Source of the DNA: Paramecium octaurelia
Lineage: Eukaryota; Ciliophora; Oligohymenophorea; Peniculida; Parameciidae
Reading direction: 5' to 3'
DNA length: 64,000 nt
NCBI GenBank assembly: GCA_905182995.1
Contig: CAJJDP010000085.1
Span: 110,044 to 174,043 of the forward strand
A program made the position numbers and the translations under genes. Below the pieces are notes generated by a model. It saw only the letters and a list, made by a program, of their open reading frames with translations, did not search any database and was not told the DNA's origin. Each line of letters opens with the position of its first letter. The first letter of the stretch is position 1. Below are positions 27,942-42,135 of the stretch, in pieces.

Positions 27942-29193
27942 ATATTTTTGTATAGTTTTGTTTTCAGGGTAAAGACAATCATAATAAATTTATTCCAAGC
28001 CTTTTGATTATTCTCCAATCAAACTCTGATAATGAAAGCAATTGGAATCCATCAATCCAACAATTCCAAGTTATTAGGTTACTCCTTACGGATTATACCT
28101 AGACCATAATCCAACAGCTAATGACTGATCATTTGTGATTAAATCATTTATATTTAGAAAGGATTCATCCATTTAATATTGCTGACTCATCCATGAAAGG
28201 TAGGACTATTAAATTTCAAAAAAAGAAAAGAGGTATAAAATCTAAAATATCTTCATTTATTAATATTCTTTATGAATATAAAAATGTTCTTTAATTATTA
28301 TTTATCTTTATATTCAAAGTATCTTCTTTAAAAGGTGAAGAATATATATAGAAGAAAATAACAAAAGAGATTAAATTAATAATAAAAAATTTTGTTTTAG
28401 TGATTATTTTAATGTTTTCGATTCATTTGAAATTAGAATTGTATAAAACAAAGCACTTCTTCATAATGTTTCATAATTTTGCTTTCGTTTATATATATCT
28501 AAAGTACTTTTGGAAATAAAGTAGCAATAAAGTACTGCCTGCTAATCTTAGTTATGAATTCTAAAACTTTGTAAAATTTCTAGTTAATTTTTTTCCATTT
28601 TTATTGATCTCTCATTATTGGCTTAGATGAAAGGTGATATCTTGATCACCTATTTTAATGATCAGGATTCTGAAATTTATGATAATTAGGAAATAATTTA
28701 ATAAATTATTATGTAATATATCATTGAATTCAGATTAACTTATTAGGCATTTCAAGGCCCCATCTAATTTTTTTGAATACTTTAGATGTTGCTTAACTTA
28801 ATTTCTTGTAAATGCAACTATTATAATTAGAAATAATTTTTCAACCAATTTTAAGTATCTCTTGTAAATTGAAATCTTAAAGAGGTTACTTAAATAATCG
28901 CAAAATTTATACTTACACAAGATTTTAAATAAATGAAGTTCTTTTCAAATAAAAATTGAGATGTGGATCTCATAAAATTTAGCCCTAATTAGATTTTTTC
29001 ATATATTATAAAATAAATAAACAGTTTGTAATAGAGGTTAGTTAGATTTTTTTAATTAGAGTATTTCTAATCAAGTGTGGTCTATAGTTTATCCACCCTA
29101 AACAATAACAGTTTTTGGTTTCATTAAACTAAGTTATGAAATTTATTTCTAAAATAGTAGAAAAAACACAAAACTCAAAATAAAAGGATAATA
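27942..29193. repeat. Exact 1252-bp block, copy 2, with false 5' gene fragment
   Basis: Second copy of 26688-27939. On the minus strand it carries the ATG (at 28256) and first about 105 codons of the giant protein again, broken off at the N. This should not be counted as a separate gene. Confidence 0.9.
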
Positions 29194-31429
29194 TAGTATA
29201 AAACACATTTTATTATACTACTTGAAGGCCTTGGTTAATAATTTATTATATTGGAGAGTTCTTAATTATAAAAGACTTAAGAGAAAACCACAAAGTTTTT
29301 TTCAATTATTTATTAATATTGTAATTAAAGTCTTTTTTATAAAAATTAATGAATTTGTTATGAGTTATTAATAATGAAAGAAAATAAATCTTATTGATAT
29401 TGGATCTTAACGATTTATCGAAATTAAACCATATTTGTCTTGATTTATGTCTATAATTTTATAACTTATGATTCTATTAAAATATTACCATCCTCTAAAT
29501 TGGATCATTTTGTAAATGCAGAAAATAACTCTACTTAAGTGAATAAATGTTATTAATAAAGGTTGCCTAAAAAGAAACTTTATGATACTGTGATTAATGT
29601 GAAAAAAGCTCCTCCCCAAAAGGCAAGGATCAACAAACAGAAAATCAGAAAGCATTGCGGCACTTTATTTATTTTTAAAAAGAAATGAGGGTCAATATAA
29701 ATATCATAATAGTTAATGACAACAAGACTCTTTGAAAATAGAAAAGTTGAAAGAACGTATCAGTAAAATCATCTCTTATTAGAGCCACTGAAGTTTTCTA
29801 TTTTTGAAAAATGATCAATTATAACCATGTTGGTCCATTCATAATTTTTTGCCCTTGTTTCATAGATTTCTGCTACTATAAATGTTCCAAAATTTCATTT
29901 CATTTTTATAACATTAATTCGTAATGCTACTTCTATAAAATAAAGATATTAAATCCCCTAAATCATTACTTATCAAATTCATTTTAAGACTCTCCTTTCC
30001 TTTATGAAAAGAAGAACCTGAAGTTTAATCTCTCTACAAAAAGATATATATTTTATCAGAACCTTAGCTATTCTCATTGTAAACATATATAAAATTGAAA
30101 AATATATTTTAATTTCAGTACAATTTTAGTAAGAGTACTCATTTAATGGTTTTAAATAGTCTCTTGTTTGCATCAGAATATATTCCAATTAATATAAAAT
30201 TAACTCTATATATATTAATATCAATTCTATATAAAAATTACAATATCCGAATCACATAACTATTTATATTCTTACTACAACCACAATAGTAAATGTATTA
30301 GTGTTTTTAGTCAAAACACTTTTTTAAGATTTAACTTTAGAAGGAAATTATTAGACAGTATGTTTGGTTAAATCGGCTTAAAATTAGTTTAAATTAAAAG
30401 AAAATTTCAATCCATATGGATTCAATGCCACTTGATCTATTTGCGTTATATTTGCACAAAATAAAACTTCATAAATATCTTTCGATGATGAAAAAATAAA
30501 AATATAAAGAATGCAGATCTCTAATATTTTTGACCAATATGGCTATGCCACTTCTTAATATTGTATACCTAACAATGACTATCTAAAAAAAGAAAAGAAA
30601 TCCAGGCAAATGATCCATTTAGCTTATTGAACCACGAGATTGAGACTTGACATCATTATTGATCTTCACAAATCAAGATCACCTTAGTTATTTTAGCCTA
30701 GGTTGATAGAACCTAAATTGTAATTAATAAGGTTGAAGGTGTTTTGAGATGATACCATCATTAATGAAAGAATAATGGTTACATACAATCATAATATGAA
30801 TATAACAACCCTTTATTAAGAAAAATTTTAACTTCAAAATTATAATGTTTTTTTAAAAGATCTTAAAATGAATGCTATTTTGGGGTATTTTTTGATTGAA
30901 TAAAATGGAATACTTTATTTGATTCTTTTGTTCAAAAAGTAGGACTTTCGGGGAATCTTCACTTTAAATCATCTAATTAAATTTAAATAAATGATATTCC
31001 GTCAAGAATTAATAAAGAATTAACAAATAAAAAGAATTTAATGTTTCACAGAAAAATCGTAACCCTTAAAAACCAACATGATACTTTTTGTGGTTGTGAA
31101 AATTCTTAGATCGAGTGTGAATAAGGAGTGTTGTACTCTCAATTAAATAAAAAGGTAAGAGAGAAGAAATTGTTAGACAACAAAATACTATTCATAATTT
31201 TTGCTTAGTTAAGTGTTAAAGAGTATCTCAATATTACATTATGCATCGATATATTAGATTAAGGGCCGAACCTAATTAGATTCCCTCTTCATTGGATTTT
31301 CTCATTGTAATCATTTTATCTCCCTAATCCGTCTAGATAAATTTAAACATGAAATTCATTCTATACTCAAGCTATTGATTTATTTAAATTTGATTTATAT
31401 GAGATTAACAGGAATTAAAGAAAGAAACC
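29194..31429. other. No resolved gene
   Basis: AT-rich sequence with scattered coding-like pieces. On the + strand, an open stretch ending at TGA near 29687 has a very basic tail (VKKAPPQKARINKQKIRKH). On the - strand, near 29770-29880, a short piece reads YEWTNMVIIDHFSKIENF. Around 30560-30740 both strands give short open pieces. None is long enough to call in a code with a single stop codon. Confidence 0.3.
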
Positions 31430-33139
31430 ATTACCCTAAAATTTCATTTGATCCGCTGAAGAAAACTTTTAAAAAATATAAATTCTATTATAAATGATTC
31501 AAACTTAAATAAAAAATTTAGAAATTATTTGGGAGTGATTAAATGACAGTTCAAATCAAAATTTAAATTGTATAAACTCTTTACATATTTCTATCAAAAT
31601 ATATAATGTAGGCTTTTCCAACCCCATTTTTCTCGAAATAATATTCATACTTTTTTTTATTTAAAGGATAAATAGATTCACAAAATAGGTAATTAAATAA
31701 GAATTTCGATACAAAAATTCGAAAATGTAAAATATGAAAATTAGAACTAATGCATGTCAACTTATGAAAAAGGCCTTTAAATAGAACTAATTTACTTAAA
31801 TGTCTTTATTTCTAATCTGTAACTTGTAGCTTGGCATAACAATATCATATACTAATCCCAAAAGAAGATAAATTGTAAATTTAGTTAAAGTATATAAAAT
31901 TATTTTAGAAGGAGAATATAAATAGGTATTAAAGATGGAAAATTTTGAAATAAAAACAAATGCAGTTTTAACATAAAAAGAATCCAAAAGTATCAAAATT
32001 ATTCAAAAATTTCAAGTATATCAAACTGTCTAAAGAAAATAAGAAAGAATTGCAAACCACCATTGATGATAATTAGAATAATCTGCAGGTTCAAAAAAAT
32101 ACTTTAATTAGAGTAACATTGAGGAATTACTAAATTTTATGACCATGATATTAATTATAATTTATAAAAATAAATTAAATAGTCAAATAAAGGTATTACG
32201 TATTTCTTATTATAAGGAATGAAATTATAAAATATTTGTAGAAATTGGATAGCATCATAAAGTTATGATTAAGCGATTGAGAATAATATTCAAATTATTA
32301 CTATAGAAAAGGTATTAACCTTAAATTATTCTATTTTAGCAACTAAATTATAAAAATTAAATAGATTTGAAGATGCATTGAAATGTTATAATTTTGCAAT
32401 TTAAAAACACCCTGAAAATTCAGATTATTAAATTAGAAAAGGTAAATTATCTTATTTATCAGGCAAAAACTTTACGAAATTTAAATAGATTCGAAGAAGC
32501 ATTGCAATTTTATGATTATGTAATTTCGAAAAACCCTTAGAATTCTAAATATTACTATGAAAAAGTTATTGACTTTGAATTATTCATTTTAAGCAATAAA
32601 TTTAAATATACTCAAATATTTTGACAACAAATATGCAAATTAAATATATTTGAAGAAGCATTGGAGTTTTATGATTAGGCAATTATGATAAAGCAATATA
32701 GAAAAATCCTAAAGATTCAGAATATTACATTACAAAAGGTACTACTTTTATTGATAAATTTTTAGCCATTGTGTTATGGAAAATATAGATAGATTTGAAG
32801 AGGCATTATAGTTATATGATTTAGTAAAGTAGGATCTTAGAACTGAAGAACTCTATTTTTGACAGATTAAGTTATAAATAATTTGTAAATGATCTTTTAA
32901 TCAATATAAAACTTAATCGTCAGAACCACTATTCTGGATCCAACTCTAGTAGGTCTCGCTCCATAAGTCATAGCTAATACTCGACGGCCGTGATTGAGGA
33001 CTTTATTTTTTCCTTAATGTTCCACATTCAGGAAGTATAAGCTGAATAGAGTTTGAATATTCCAAGAACAAATATTGGTTCCACGATGATAAAATAGAGT
33101 AATGGGAAACGATTATCATTTAAGCCATTAGTCCAATGA
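31430..33139 (+). pseudogene. Decayed TPR gene with C-terminal Ser-rich tail
   Basis: The repeat pattern (LNRFEDALKCYNFAIQKHP; LNRFEEALQFYDYVI; IFEEALEFYDQAI) with short introns such as 32312-32340 identifies a TPR gene of the same build as at 5965-8345. It is broken: a frame change near 32125, a faulty acceptor or 1-nt change near 32462, loss of a clean GT donor near 32563, an in-frame TGA, and a short duplicated insert (ATGATAAAGCAAT-type) near 32680-32700. Past the repeats an open frame continues (SYKQFVNDLLINIKLNRQN, then Ser/Arg-rich) to TGA 33137-33139. Upstream, 31430-31990 is a diverged inverted counterpart of 42800-43215. A MIC/IES explanation for some breaks is possible but no TA-bounded insert restores all frames. 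Confidence 0.65.
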
Positions 33140-34407
33140 ACCTGAAGCATTCTAGACTTGACATGATTCAAGCCCTGCTTCTACCTTTAGAGGAGACTTA
33201 AATAGATCTTGATTTGGATTGAGATAATTAAATAGTACACCATTATACATACTACATAATAGTAACTTTAAGGAATAAGGGAATTTGATCGAATAAATTA
33301 AACACTTCTCTAGAAAAGCTGGAGCCTTTTGGGATGAATTTAGGAACAAAATAATAATTTAAGGATAAATCTTCTTTTTATAAAATTTTGTAAAATTTAA
33401 TTTATAATAGGGAAAAAACATAATACCTCATAATATTAATTGAAATCGGAATTAATCAGAAATATTCTATCAAATGATTAAATAAATATTCAAGTATTAG
33501 AGTATTCTAAAGTCGAATAAGAACTTATTGAAGAGCTTTAGAAATCTATAAGATTAGTTAATATTCATGAAAATCGGATCTTTCCAAGTCAATGCCCTAG
33601 TCTATTTGCTCCATAGTAATTCTCTAATAATAAAAGATGAAAAAAAGAAATATGGACATTGAAATTTTAATAAAGTAATCTCTTAACAATTTTAAAGTTA
33701 ACTAGGTATAATCAATTCTCCTGATTTTAAACAGAACCTATTATAGACGCCATAATTATAATAAAAAAGATTATAATTCGTGTAACTTAACAGCCAAATT
33801 AAAGGAGGAATTATGGGAAATGGAAGTGAGTAGAAATTGATACAATTTGTTAATGATTTAGAATATGAAAGGTAAATAGATGAATTAAAATGAATCATTA
33901 CTAGGAAAGGAATATAAAAATAAGAGCTTGGAAGAATAAAAACCAGTAAACTGTTAAAATGATCGGACGAATTAAATGAAAGAATAAGATAAGTTTATTA
34001 TTGTAGATGGAAATATTCTGACTACTTAGAAAATATTTAGCTTCCAAGAAGATTGCAATTCAGCCTTGTTAAGTGTAATATTGGAGAATAAAATCTCCAA
34101 TGCAATAAATGGAATTTTTTAACATAAAATCAAATAATATACTGAAGTTACTCAGGAATGATGTAGGTAACCTGGAGAAATGAAGGAAATGGTAATTTAG
34201 ACGAATGCTTATATTGAGACATAGGCGAATAATCATACGATCTTACTACAGGGTGTCTAATTTGTCAAGAGGTAAAGCCTTAGTGGCCAACAGGGAGAGA
34301 GATATTCGATTATTAGAAATTTTGAACCATGCGAACTGCTCTTCATTAACTCCCTCAATGTGGTGTAAATTTGATTAAGGACTTTAAAGCCTCTGTACGT
34401 AGAGATT
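33140..34407. pseudogene. Coding-like remnants, partly Cys-rich
   Basis: Plus-strand stretches such as SPMNLKHSRLDMIQALLLP, and a later LEPFGMNLGTKQQFKD, lie in one frame but are split by TGA at about 33220 and 33290. From about 34150 the frame reads DECLY, TGA, then YDLTTGCLICQE, like the Cys-rich modules of the giant membrane proteins. I read this as eroded gene DNA; no intact product. Confidence 0.35.
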
Positions 34408-35710
34408 ACATATATTATGAGTAACGATAGAAGGCTTCTTCCAACTTGATAGTGCATTTAAATATGAGAAGCCAGAATAGGCCGTTTGTATTTGTTATGG
34501 CATCTCTGAATGCTGTACTGATTATTTATAAGCGAGTCCTCTGTGGATTTAAAAGATGATGTCTTGATGGATATGTTTGACTAGTGCTGCAGATGTTAGA
34601 TAATGAGAGGAATTTAAAGTTTACCAATAATTATTACAAAACTTGGATTAAATTTGGGAAAGAATATATATAATTTAGATCTGATCAAAAAAATATATGT
34701 AAATAAGCATCAGAAACAACATTTTTTGTGTTCTAGTCCATTTTGAGCCATCCTCTAAGAATATCTTATTGCCATTCTAAGTGTTTTTACAAAACTAAGC
34801 TTAAACTATTTCTGCATAATTTCGGGAATAAATGTAGAAAAATAGATATATTAATGTAAAATGATAGATTTATCTTTTAATTTTAGTTCTTTCTGAAATG
34901 CTCTTTCATTATATGCTAAACAATCTTAAATTAACCTAAAAACTAAGTTGTTGTCTCTTTCTCTTAAAATTAATAAACATTAAAAAATCCATATGTAAAC
35001 AATTGAGATTAATTTATACAAAGATCACATATTTATTAATAACCTCGTATATTCTATTGTAAGTTAATCGAACTTACTAACTTACACAAAGAAAAACATA
35101 ATCTAATGGTAAACATTGTCAGGAATTAAAAAATCTAACCAAATAAAGACTTTATTAATCAAACGAAGATTAAAGGAGTTCAAATTAAAGTTACTTCAAA
35201 TGAATGGGAGGATATATTGTCTTAAAGATACTCTTAATAAAAAGGTTATTTCGATATCTTCAATAAGAATTAACTTATAAATACTGTTTTTGCCATATTC
35301 TTAATCTAATTAGCTCTGCTTTTGTGAATAATTTAGAAGTTCTTTCTACTCAACTTGAAGAAGATTACATTAAATATCATAGTTGAGCATCTCAATAGTT
35401 TTTCCCTTTTTATTACTAGATAATTAAAGGGACAAATTGTTCTTTAGGGGCTACTTTTCCTCAAAAATTCATTTTGTTTTCAAAATTAATAGCGTAATAG
35501 AAAAATTCATGCCTTTTATTATACACTTGCTTATTTCTAAATTGTTAAAGATTGAAACCAAAAGAACACAGTGCAAATATAATTATGGTGAGCATCAAAA
35601 AACAATTATTTTTGAATTGAAATGACTTATTTCAAAAATCAGGATTATTAGTGACAAATTGTTTTAAATAATAATTTTATCTTTAAAATATCTAATACAC
35701 AAATAGAGTA
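34408..35710. repeat. Exact 1303-bp block, copy 1 (likely assembly artefact)
   Basis: Identical to 35712-37014 (offset 1304) with a single N at 35711. It contains coding-like + strand pieces: one with CICYGISECCTDYLQ, one with MFDQCCRCQIMRGIQSLP, and a roughly 130-codon open frame from about 34590 (FTNNYYKTWIKFGKEYIQF). All are short relative to chance in this code, and no gene is claimed. Confidence 0.9.
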
Positions 35711-35711
35711 N

Positions 35712-37014
35712 ACATATATTATGAGTAACGATAGAAGGCTTCTTCCAACTTGATAGTGCATTTAAATATGAGAAGCCAGAATAGGCCGTTTGTATTTGTT
35801 ATGGCATCTCTGAATGCTGTACTGATTATTTATAAGCGAGTCCTCTGTGGATTTAAAAGATGATGTCTTGATGGATATGTTTGACTAGTGCTGCAGATGT
35901 TAGATAATGAGAGGAATTTAAAGTTTACCAATAATTATTACAAAACTTGGATTAAATTTGGGAAAGAATATATATAATTTAGATCTGATCAAAAAAATAT
36001 ATGTAAATAAGCATCAGAAACAACATTTTTTGTGTTCTAGTCCATTTTGAGCCATCCTCTAAGAATATCTTATTGCCATTCTAAGTGTTTTTACAAAACT
36101 AAGCTTAAACTATTTCTGCATAATTTCGGGAATAAATGTAGAAAAATAGATATATTAATGTAAAATGATAGATTTATCTTTTAATTTTAGTTCTTTCTGA
36201 AATGCTCTTTCATTATATGCTAAACAATCTTAAATTAACCTAAAAACTAAGTTGTTGTCTCTTTCTCTTAAAATTAATAAACATTAAAAAATCCATATGT
36301 AAACAATTGAGATTAATTTATACAAAGATCACATATTTATTAATAACCTCGTATATTCTATTGTAAGTTAATCGAACTTACTAACTTACACAAAGAAAAA
36401 CATAATCTAATGGTAAACATTGTCAGGAATTAAAAAATCTAACCAAATAAAGACTTTATTAATCAAACGAAGATTAAAGGAGTTCAAATTAAAGTTACTT
36501 CAAATGAATGGGAGGATATATTGTCTTAAAGATACTCTTAATAAAAAGGTTATTTCGATATCTTCAATAAGAATTAACTTATAAATACTGTTTTTGCCAT
36601 ATTCTTAATCTAATTAGCTCTGCTTTTGTGAATAATTTAGAAGTTCTTTCTACTCAACTTGAAGAAGATTACATTAAATATCATAGTTGAGCATCTCAAT
36701 AGTTTTTCCCTTTTTATTACTAGATAATTAAAGGGACAAATTGTTCTTTAGGGGCTACTTTTCCTCAAAAATTCATTTTGTTTTCAAAATTAATAGCGTA
36801 ATAGAAAAATTCATGCCTTTTATTATACACTTGCTTATTTCTAAATTGTTAAAGATTGAAACCAAAAGAACACAGTGCAAATATAATTATGGTGAGCATC
36901 AAAAAACAATTATTTTTGAATTGAAATGACTTATTTCAAAAATCAGGATTATTAGTGACAAATTGTTTTAAATAATAATTTTATCTTTAAAATATCTAAT
37001 ACACAAATAGAGTA
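35712..37014. repeat. Exact 1303-bp block, copy 2 (likely assembly artefact)
   Basis: Second copy of 34408-35710, same content. Unmerged contig overlap is the simplest explanation. Confidence 0.9.
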
Positions 37015-37689
37015 CAGAAAATGTCAAATAAATTTGTTTCGTGAAACAAAGAGAGATTAAGTATAGCGCGAGTTGATTATTTCAGGGTAGGCACAGCAAT
37101 CCTACCAACTGGATGTGAATTAATTAAATATACATAGCTTTTCGCTTAAAATTCTCTACCTTCTTCTATTCAGTTTTTTGACTCAATAAAAAAAACAAAA
37201 AATTTCGTATAAGAATATTTGATTTTCAATTTTTTTTAATTTTACTAAAACTACTTCCTTTGAATTGCAATTTTTTAAATTAACAAGAAATATTTATCTA
37301 AATCGATTATACTAGTTATCTCTCTCCTTATTTACAGTAATAGACATTGTGGAACATATTTATATGACGCTTTAAACATCTAAGAATTATATTTAATAAA
37401 TAAGACCACTTTTTCATATAATTAAGAATCAAAAATAAATTTTTGTTTAATCAAATAAATAAAACTAGAAAATTTTTTAAATTAGAAACAATATTAGCCT
37501 ATACAAAAAAATTATAGAATATTGACTAAATGCCTTTAAGTAGACATAAAAATATAAGTATTAAATATTTATGGAAATTATCTGAAAATTATTAGGATAT
37601 AAATTCTAAAATAACTTCTATTTTTATGACTCAACATAATAATGAACTATCACTGAATTCATTATTTTTGATTTTTGTTTTTCACATTC

Positions 37690-38110
37690 AACAATAAACA
37701 TGTAAATTAATTTATATCTTTCATATTTATAGCAATTAAAAAACTTGAGTCGATCTCAACTACCCTATTATAATAAGAAATAGCTTCTTAATAATTTTAG
37801 AGTTAGTGTAAGCAGGCTCCTATATCACTATGACAAAGAATTATTTACCCTTTGTAGATAATGAATGGACATGATTAGGATCAATAGACAATGCTTTATA
37901 AACCCAGATAATTGCATCATTATAATTACAAAGCAATCTTAAACTTTCAGCTAATACATTCATTTATGATTGATATACCTTTTATATATGAATTAAAATA
38001 TTTAGAATCAATAGACAATGCTTTATCAGTCCAGATAATTGCATCATTCTGTAGTAACAAAAAAATTTTCTCAATGCATCATAGCATTAATTTTATTCAT
38101 ACCTTGATAT
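37690..38110 (-). pseudogene. TPR gene fragment, decayed
   Basis: On the minus strand two and a half TPR units are recognisable: YNDAIIWVYKALSIDPNHV, a sibling reading NDAIIWTDKALSIDSKYF, and a terminal unit (YQEAISYYNRVVEIDSS). A 28-nt GT...AG intron separates the first two. The third junction is out of phase by one base and the most upstream unit lacks several bases. The wording is closest to the exons of 5965-8345, so this is probably a broken copy of that family. Confidence 0.6.
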
Positions 38111-40637
38111 ACTTCAAGTAAAAATACATTTATTTTCTGAGGCATTAGTGCGACCTCAATAATTCTTACATCATTTTGAGTTTAACATTTACTAGCTTAT
38201 TTATTAAGTAGATCTTATTAGCATAAGCAATATATACAATTTGCCATCCTTATCACTACTAATTTATATTATTCTCTAGTAAATGTTCCATTAAAATCAA
38301 AAGATTTAATGTCTAGAAATATAAACACTGTGTTTTGTGAAAAAAATAGGATGCTCTTTTGGAACATCAATGGATACACCTTTGCAAATTTTTCTTCTGC
38401 CCTTGCTTTGAGTGTACCTTATGGCTCCACCTAGATAATGACTGTCAAAAATTTGTTTATGCTTCAGCTGCTCTTCAACTTTTAATAGTCAGCAAAAATT
38501 ATTTTAGCTAGAATACTGAATGTGGCTACGCCGAATAGGAAATTAGGCATCAATACGTTTGAGCACATTATTTTAAAAATAACACATACTTTTTTCTATA
38601 CATATGTAATTTAGTACATTTATTTTTGTATAAGTAAACATTCAGTATTCTCTCTCTAGAATTTAATTGAAGGATCAGATGTTTATGAAGCTTTACTTGA
38701 CGATCCAAGCACATTTTAGAAGATTCTTTCATTAAGAATCTTTAGACGATTCTTTCATTAAGAATCATCATAATAACAAATTACATTTTTGCATCTGCAC
38801 CAATTTTATCTTTAAAGATTCCATTACAGAACCTATAAATTCTATTTGTTTCTAATTTGCATTAATCTTCAACAGTTTATTTATGACTTTAACAATATTT
38901 ACTTTTAAAGATAATAATCATATAAATAACTGGAATATAGGTATCCAATATGAAATTTATCAAAGTTTTGTTTCTACAAGATAGTGGCTTTGTATCTCAA
39001 TATAATTCTTAGTTTATATATCACTAACAGAAATCACATCCGACTAATTAAAGGAAATTTAGATAATCCATTGTAAACCTTAGATTTAGAATACTTTTAT
39101 TACTATTCACTGAAAAATATTTTTAATTGTAATGAATTCAAGTAAATATTGTGAATTAATCCAGGTTTCAAACAAAAAAGTGCATTTCAAATTTATTGTG
39201 CTTTTAATCCATCCTGCAAATCTATCTGAGCCCATTATATTAGAATTTGCATCTTGCTGGCTTTAGAATAGATAATTTAATTAATTGAAATGAAAGGTGA
39301 AACAGTAAGCATAATGGGCTCCTGCAGAATTAAAAAGATTACCAAATTTAATTCTATAATCTTAAGATTTAAGATTAAAATAAGATAAAACAACCTTTGA
39401 TTAAAGACTGTATGAATCCTAATTTGCATATCCTCAAATCTTTTTTGCAGAATTTGAATTGTTCACGTTAAGCTTTACATTTCAATAATTAAATGATAAG
39501 ATGCATTTGAAAAATTGAATGTTGGTACAAGCTTAAGAAAATATCATATGAGCGCTCTTAAAATCACAGAATAAATTGACCAACTTTATAATGGTCAAAT
39601 AATTATTTATAATATGTTTTATATATCATAAGTTTGTTAGTAGCGATTGAGATATAAATTCAATTGTTATTTTAATTACAGATCAATTAAAACAAGAAAA
39701 GGAGTTAATCTATAGATTATAAAATATTTCATGTCAATATCGACTGGCGACTACATTTCCAATAATTGGTTAAGGATTGAGAAAGAAAAAAGTAAGTTTC
39801 GTTAAGTTTTTGTCAGAAATGATTAAGAAGAGGAGATATTCAATTGTATAAGATTAATAGATTTAATTTAGTTATATGCCTCCTTTTTATAAAAAGAGGA
39901 TTAAAAATCTTAAGTTATACTTCAGAATTTATTATTTCGCACAGTAGTAATATATTTAGTATGCCAGAATTAAGATGCATTCTTGTTATTCTTATGAAGC
40001 CTTATTAACTCTTTAGGTTATTTTATTTTTAAATCAGAGTCTTAATTGTCTCAGGGGTTGAAAAGATTGTAAGCAAAATAAATAAAGAAATCAACAGATT
40101 AAAATAATTAGATATAAAAAAAATAGTTTGTTCGTGTTTAGAATAGTCTTTTAAAATGATTTTCATCAACCTTTATATGCTAGACTATTGAGCAATGTTG
40201 AGTTATATGATGATTTTAAGTTATTTCAGCTATAGCCAATTATTCCTTTTGATATATTCATTGGGCTATCTAGTTTTTAATTTTCACCTTGATAAAGAGT
40301 TTTAATATGATCATAAGAAGAAAATAAATCTCATTTTATATAATAAGGATTATCTGATTTAATATTGAATGATGAAAAAATTATGGAAATATTCCATTAA
40401 ATTTAAAATTGAACAACATTAAATTTTCAACTAACTATTAACTTTTTGATATTAAGTATCAAAAAATATTACAATTAAAATTGTAATTTCCCAATAAAAA
40501 TAACATATTTTATTTTAATTGTATTACGACTCAATATTTTTACTATACTTTTAAAATAATTTATCTTAATTGGATAAACTTAAAAAAACATGAATAAAAA
40601 TTTAAAATTATAAATCAAAGATAATATTATATATATT
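38111..40637. other. Unresolved; coding-like pieces and a tandem hairpin
   Basis: Minus-strand open stretches include one from about 38760 to 38480 (SDPSIKFQRENTECLLIQK, then PNFLFGVATFSILAKIIF) and one near 38480-38300 (HYLGGAIRYTQSKGRRKIC). They overlap in different frames and have no clear start, so may be decayed. A + strand open frame from 38678 overlaps them. 39300-40637 shows nothing I can support. Confidence 0.3.
38722..38766. repeat. Tandem pair of 19-bp hairpins
   Basis: GATTCTTTCATTAAGAATC occurs at 38722-38740 and again at 38748-38766. Each copy is itself a 7-bp inverted repeat with a 5-base loop, and the pair has a 26-bp period. Function unknown. Confidence 0.8.
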
Positions 40638-42135
40638 TCATTTTTCTTAAAATATTCTTACCTATATTTATTATGATTTGCCATCCCAAGTTATTAAATA
40701 CTCTCCGTCATCACTCATGGTTCCAAATAAAGTATTAGTTCCAAAGTGAATAGATTATTCAGTTAATAAGTCTCCATCCTATTTCTTCCTAATTAAATTG
40801 ACATATTCGCCATTCTTACTAACAATGATGGATTTTGAATTGATAAGTTATTAAGGAAAGAAAGACCAACCATCTGATCCACACTTTACAGATATCTATT
40901 TAGTTTTGTTAAATTAATTTTTCAGTTCAAAAATAGAGATTAATTCTTTTTTGAATAGTGAAAAGATGAATTTATTATTATCACAAAAGCAAACTCGACA
41001 CCCTTAATCATCTTTAATTTTTTAAATTACAATCCATTCTTTATTAAACTCAGATTATTCAATTATTAAGATCAGCTTATCACTGCCACAAGAAACTACT
41101 TTATTTTATTATTAATTCAAACATAACCCATATACACTACCAGAATGATTTGTAATTGTTTAAGAGCAAAGCCATTCCTTTTTCTTCGTCCAAAATTTAA
41201 TACTCCCATCATAACTTCCTGATATAATTAGATCTTCATTATCATTTAATAGTTAACAATAGATATAATTAATGTGCCCATTTAATGTCTATTAGGATTT
41301 CCATTAGTTGTTTTATTCTCTTTACCATATTTTTATTTAATTATCATAACTCCCAGATATGAATTAATTCGATTTTTTCATGAAATTTAAAGTAACAACC
41401 TTTTTCTGATGTTCACATAAACATTAAAATAGTTTCATCACTCCTTATTTAAATTCAAAGACTTTAATTTGTGATTCAGATCCAGCCACTAATGTTGAAC
41501 AATCTTTATTAATAGCAATTGCCAAACAACTCTCATTTTATGAAATTGAATATTCTTAGATTAGCTAATAATTGAATGGCTTGAAATTTTATTGATGAAA
41601 AGATTTAACTGTTTATGATTTTTCACTAATATCTTATTGAAGGTCTTTAACTATTTACTAATTTTTTTAATTTAAGGATTCATCTTTGAATAGTAATTAA
41701 GACTTAATTTTAGTTGCGATATATGGTGATATGTCTTAATAGAGTTACTAGGCAAAACACACATTCACAAATTTAGTTTAAGTACAACAAATTGAAGATC
41801 CACAAGATGATGTATTAAGAGACTTTTAAATATCAATATTTAAAGAATCAGAAGTCTAGTTAAAAAGTGAATCAATATAAGCCTCAATATTTTTGAACGA
41901 AGACTATTGAATCGTCAAATAATTATTTACTTCAACATTATTTTAAATGGCTACCATGCATTCTTCTATATTTATCTGGTAAGAAACATTTGTGATTATT
42001 GTTTACATATCCATGGTACTTTTGATTTAAAAAAAATATTAATGATAGTTAATTATTCGATATATTTGATATTTTTATTGGGAACTAAAACTGAAATATT
42101 GTAAATACACTTAATATTAATTTTTTAATCAACAT
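40638..42135 (-). CDS. WD40-repeat protein with His/Cys-rich N terminus, 490 aa
   Basis: Read on the minus strand from ATG 42135 to TGA 40640-40638, with one 25-nt intron at 41930-41954 (GTAGCC...TTGAAG). Spliced length is 491 codons. Residues about 40-65 contain YHGYVNNNHKCFLPDKY, a His/Cys cluster like the edge of a B-box finger. A Gln/Ser-rich linker follows, and from about residue 187 there are WD40-type blades (LAIAINKDCSTLVAGSESQIKVF; QFISGSYDNQIKIW; LIISGSYDGSIKFW; VVSCGSDKLILII; GTMSDDGEYLITWD). Probably a beta-propeller scaffold. The C terminus (GEYLITWDGKSQQIQV) is homologous to that of the gene at 52668-53762 (GEFLISWDDESKSIQV). The start is uncertain: more zinc-finger sequence could lie in an upstream exon. 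Confidence 0.82.

Noticed and set aside
29770-29880. Integrase-like string VIIDHFSK on the minus strand
   Set aside because: Too short, and no other integrase or retroviral-type motif nearby.
31430-33139. Explaining all breaks of the TPR pseudogene by IESs
   Set aside because: Several lesions are 1-nt changes, lost splice sites or small duplications without TA-bounded inserts that would restore the frame.
37060-37120. Relatively GC-rich segment with a GGTAGG/CCTACC stem, considered as a small RNA gene
   Set aside because: No match to tRNA, spliceosomal RNA or snoRNA boxes that I can recognise.
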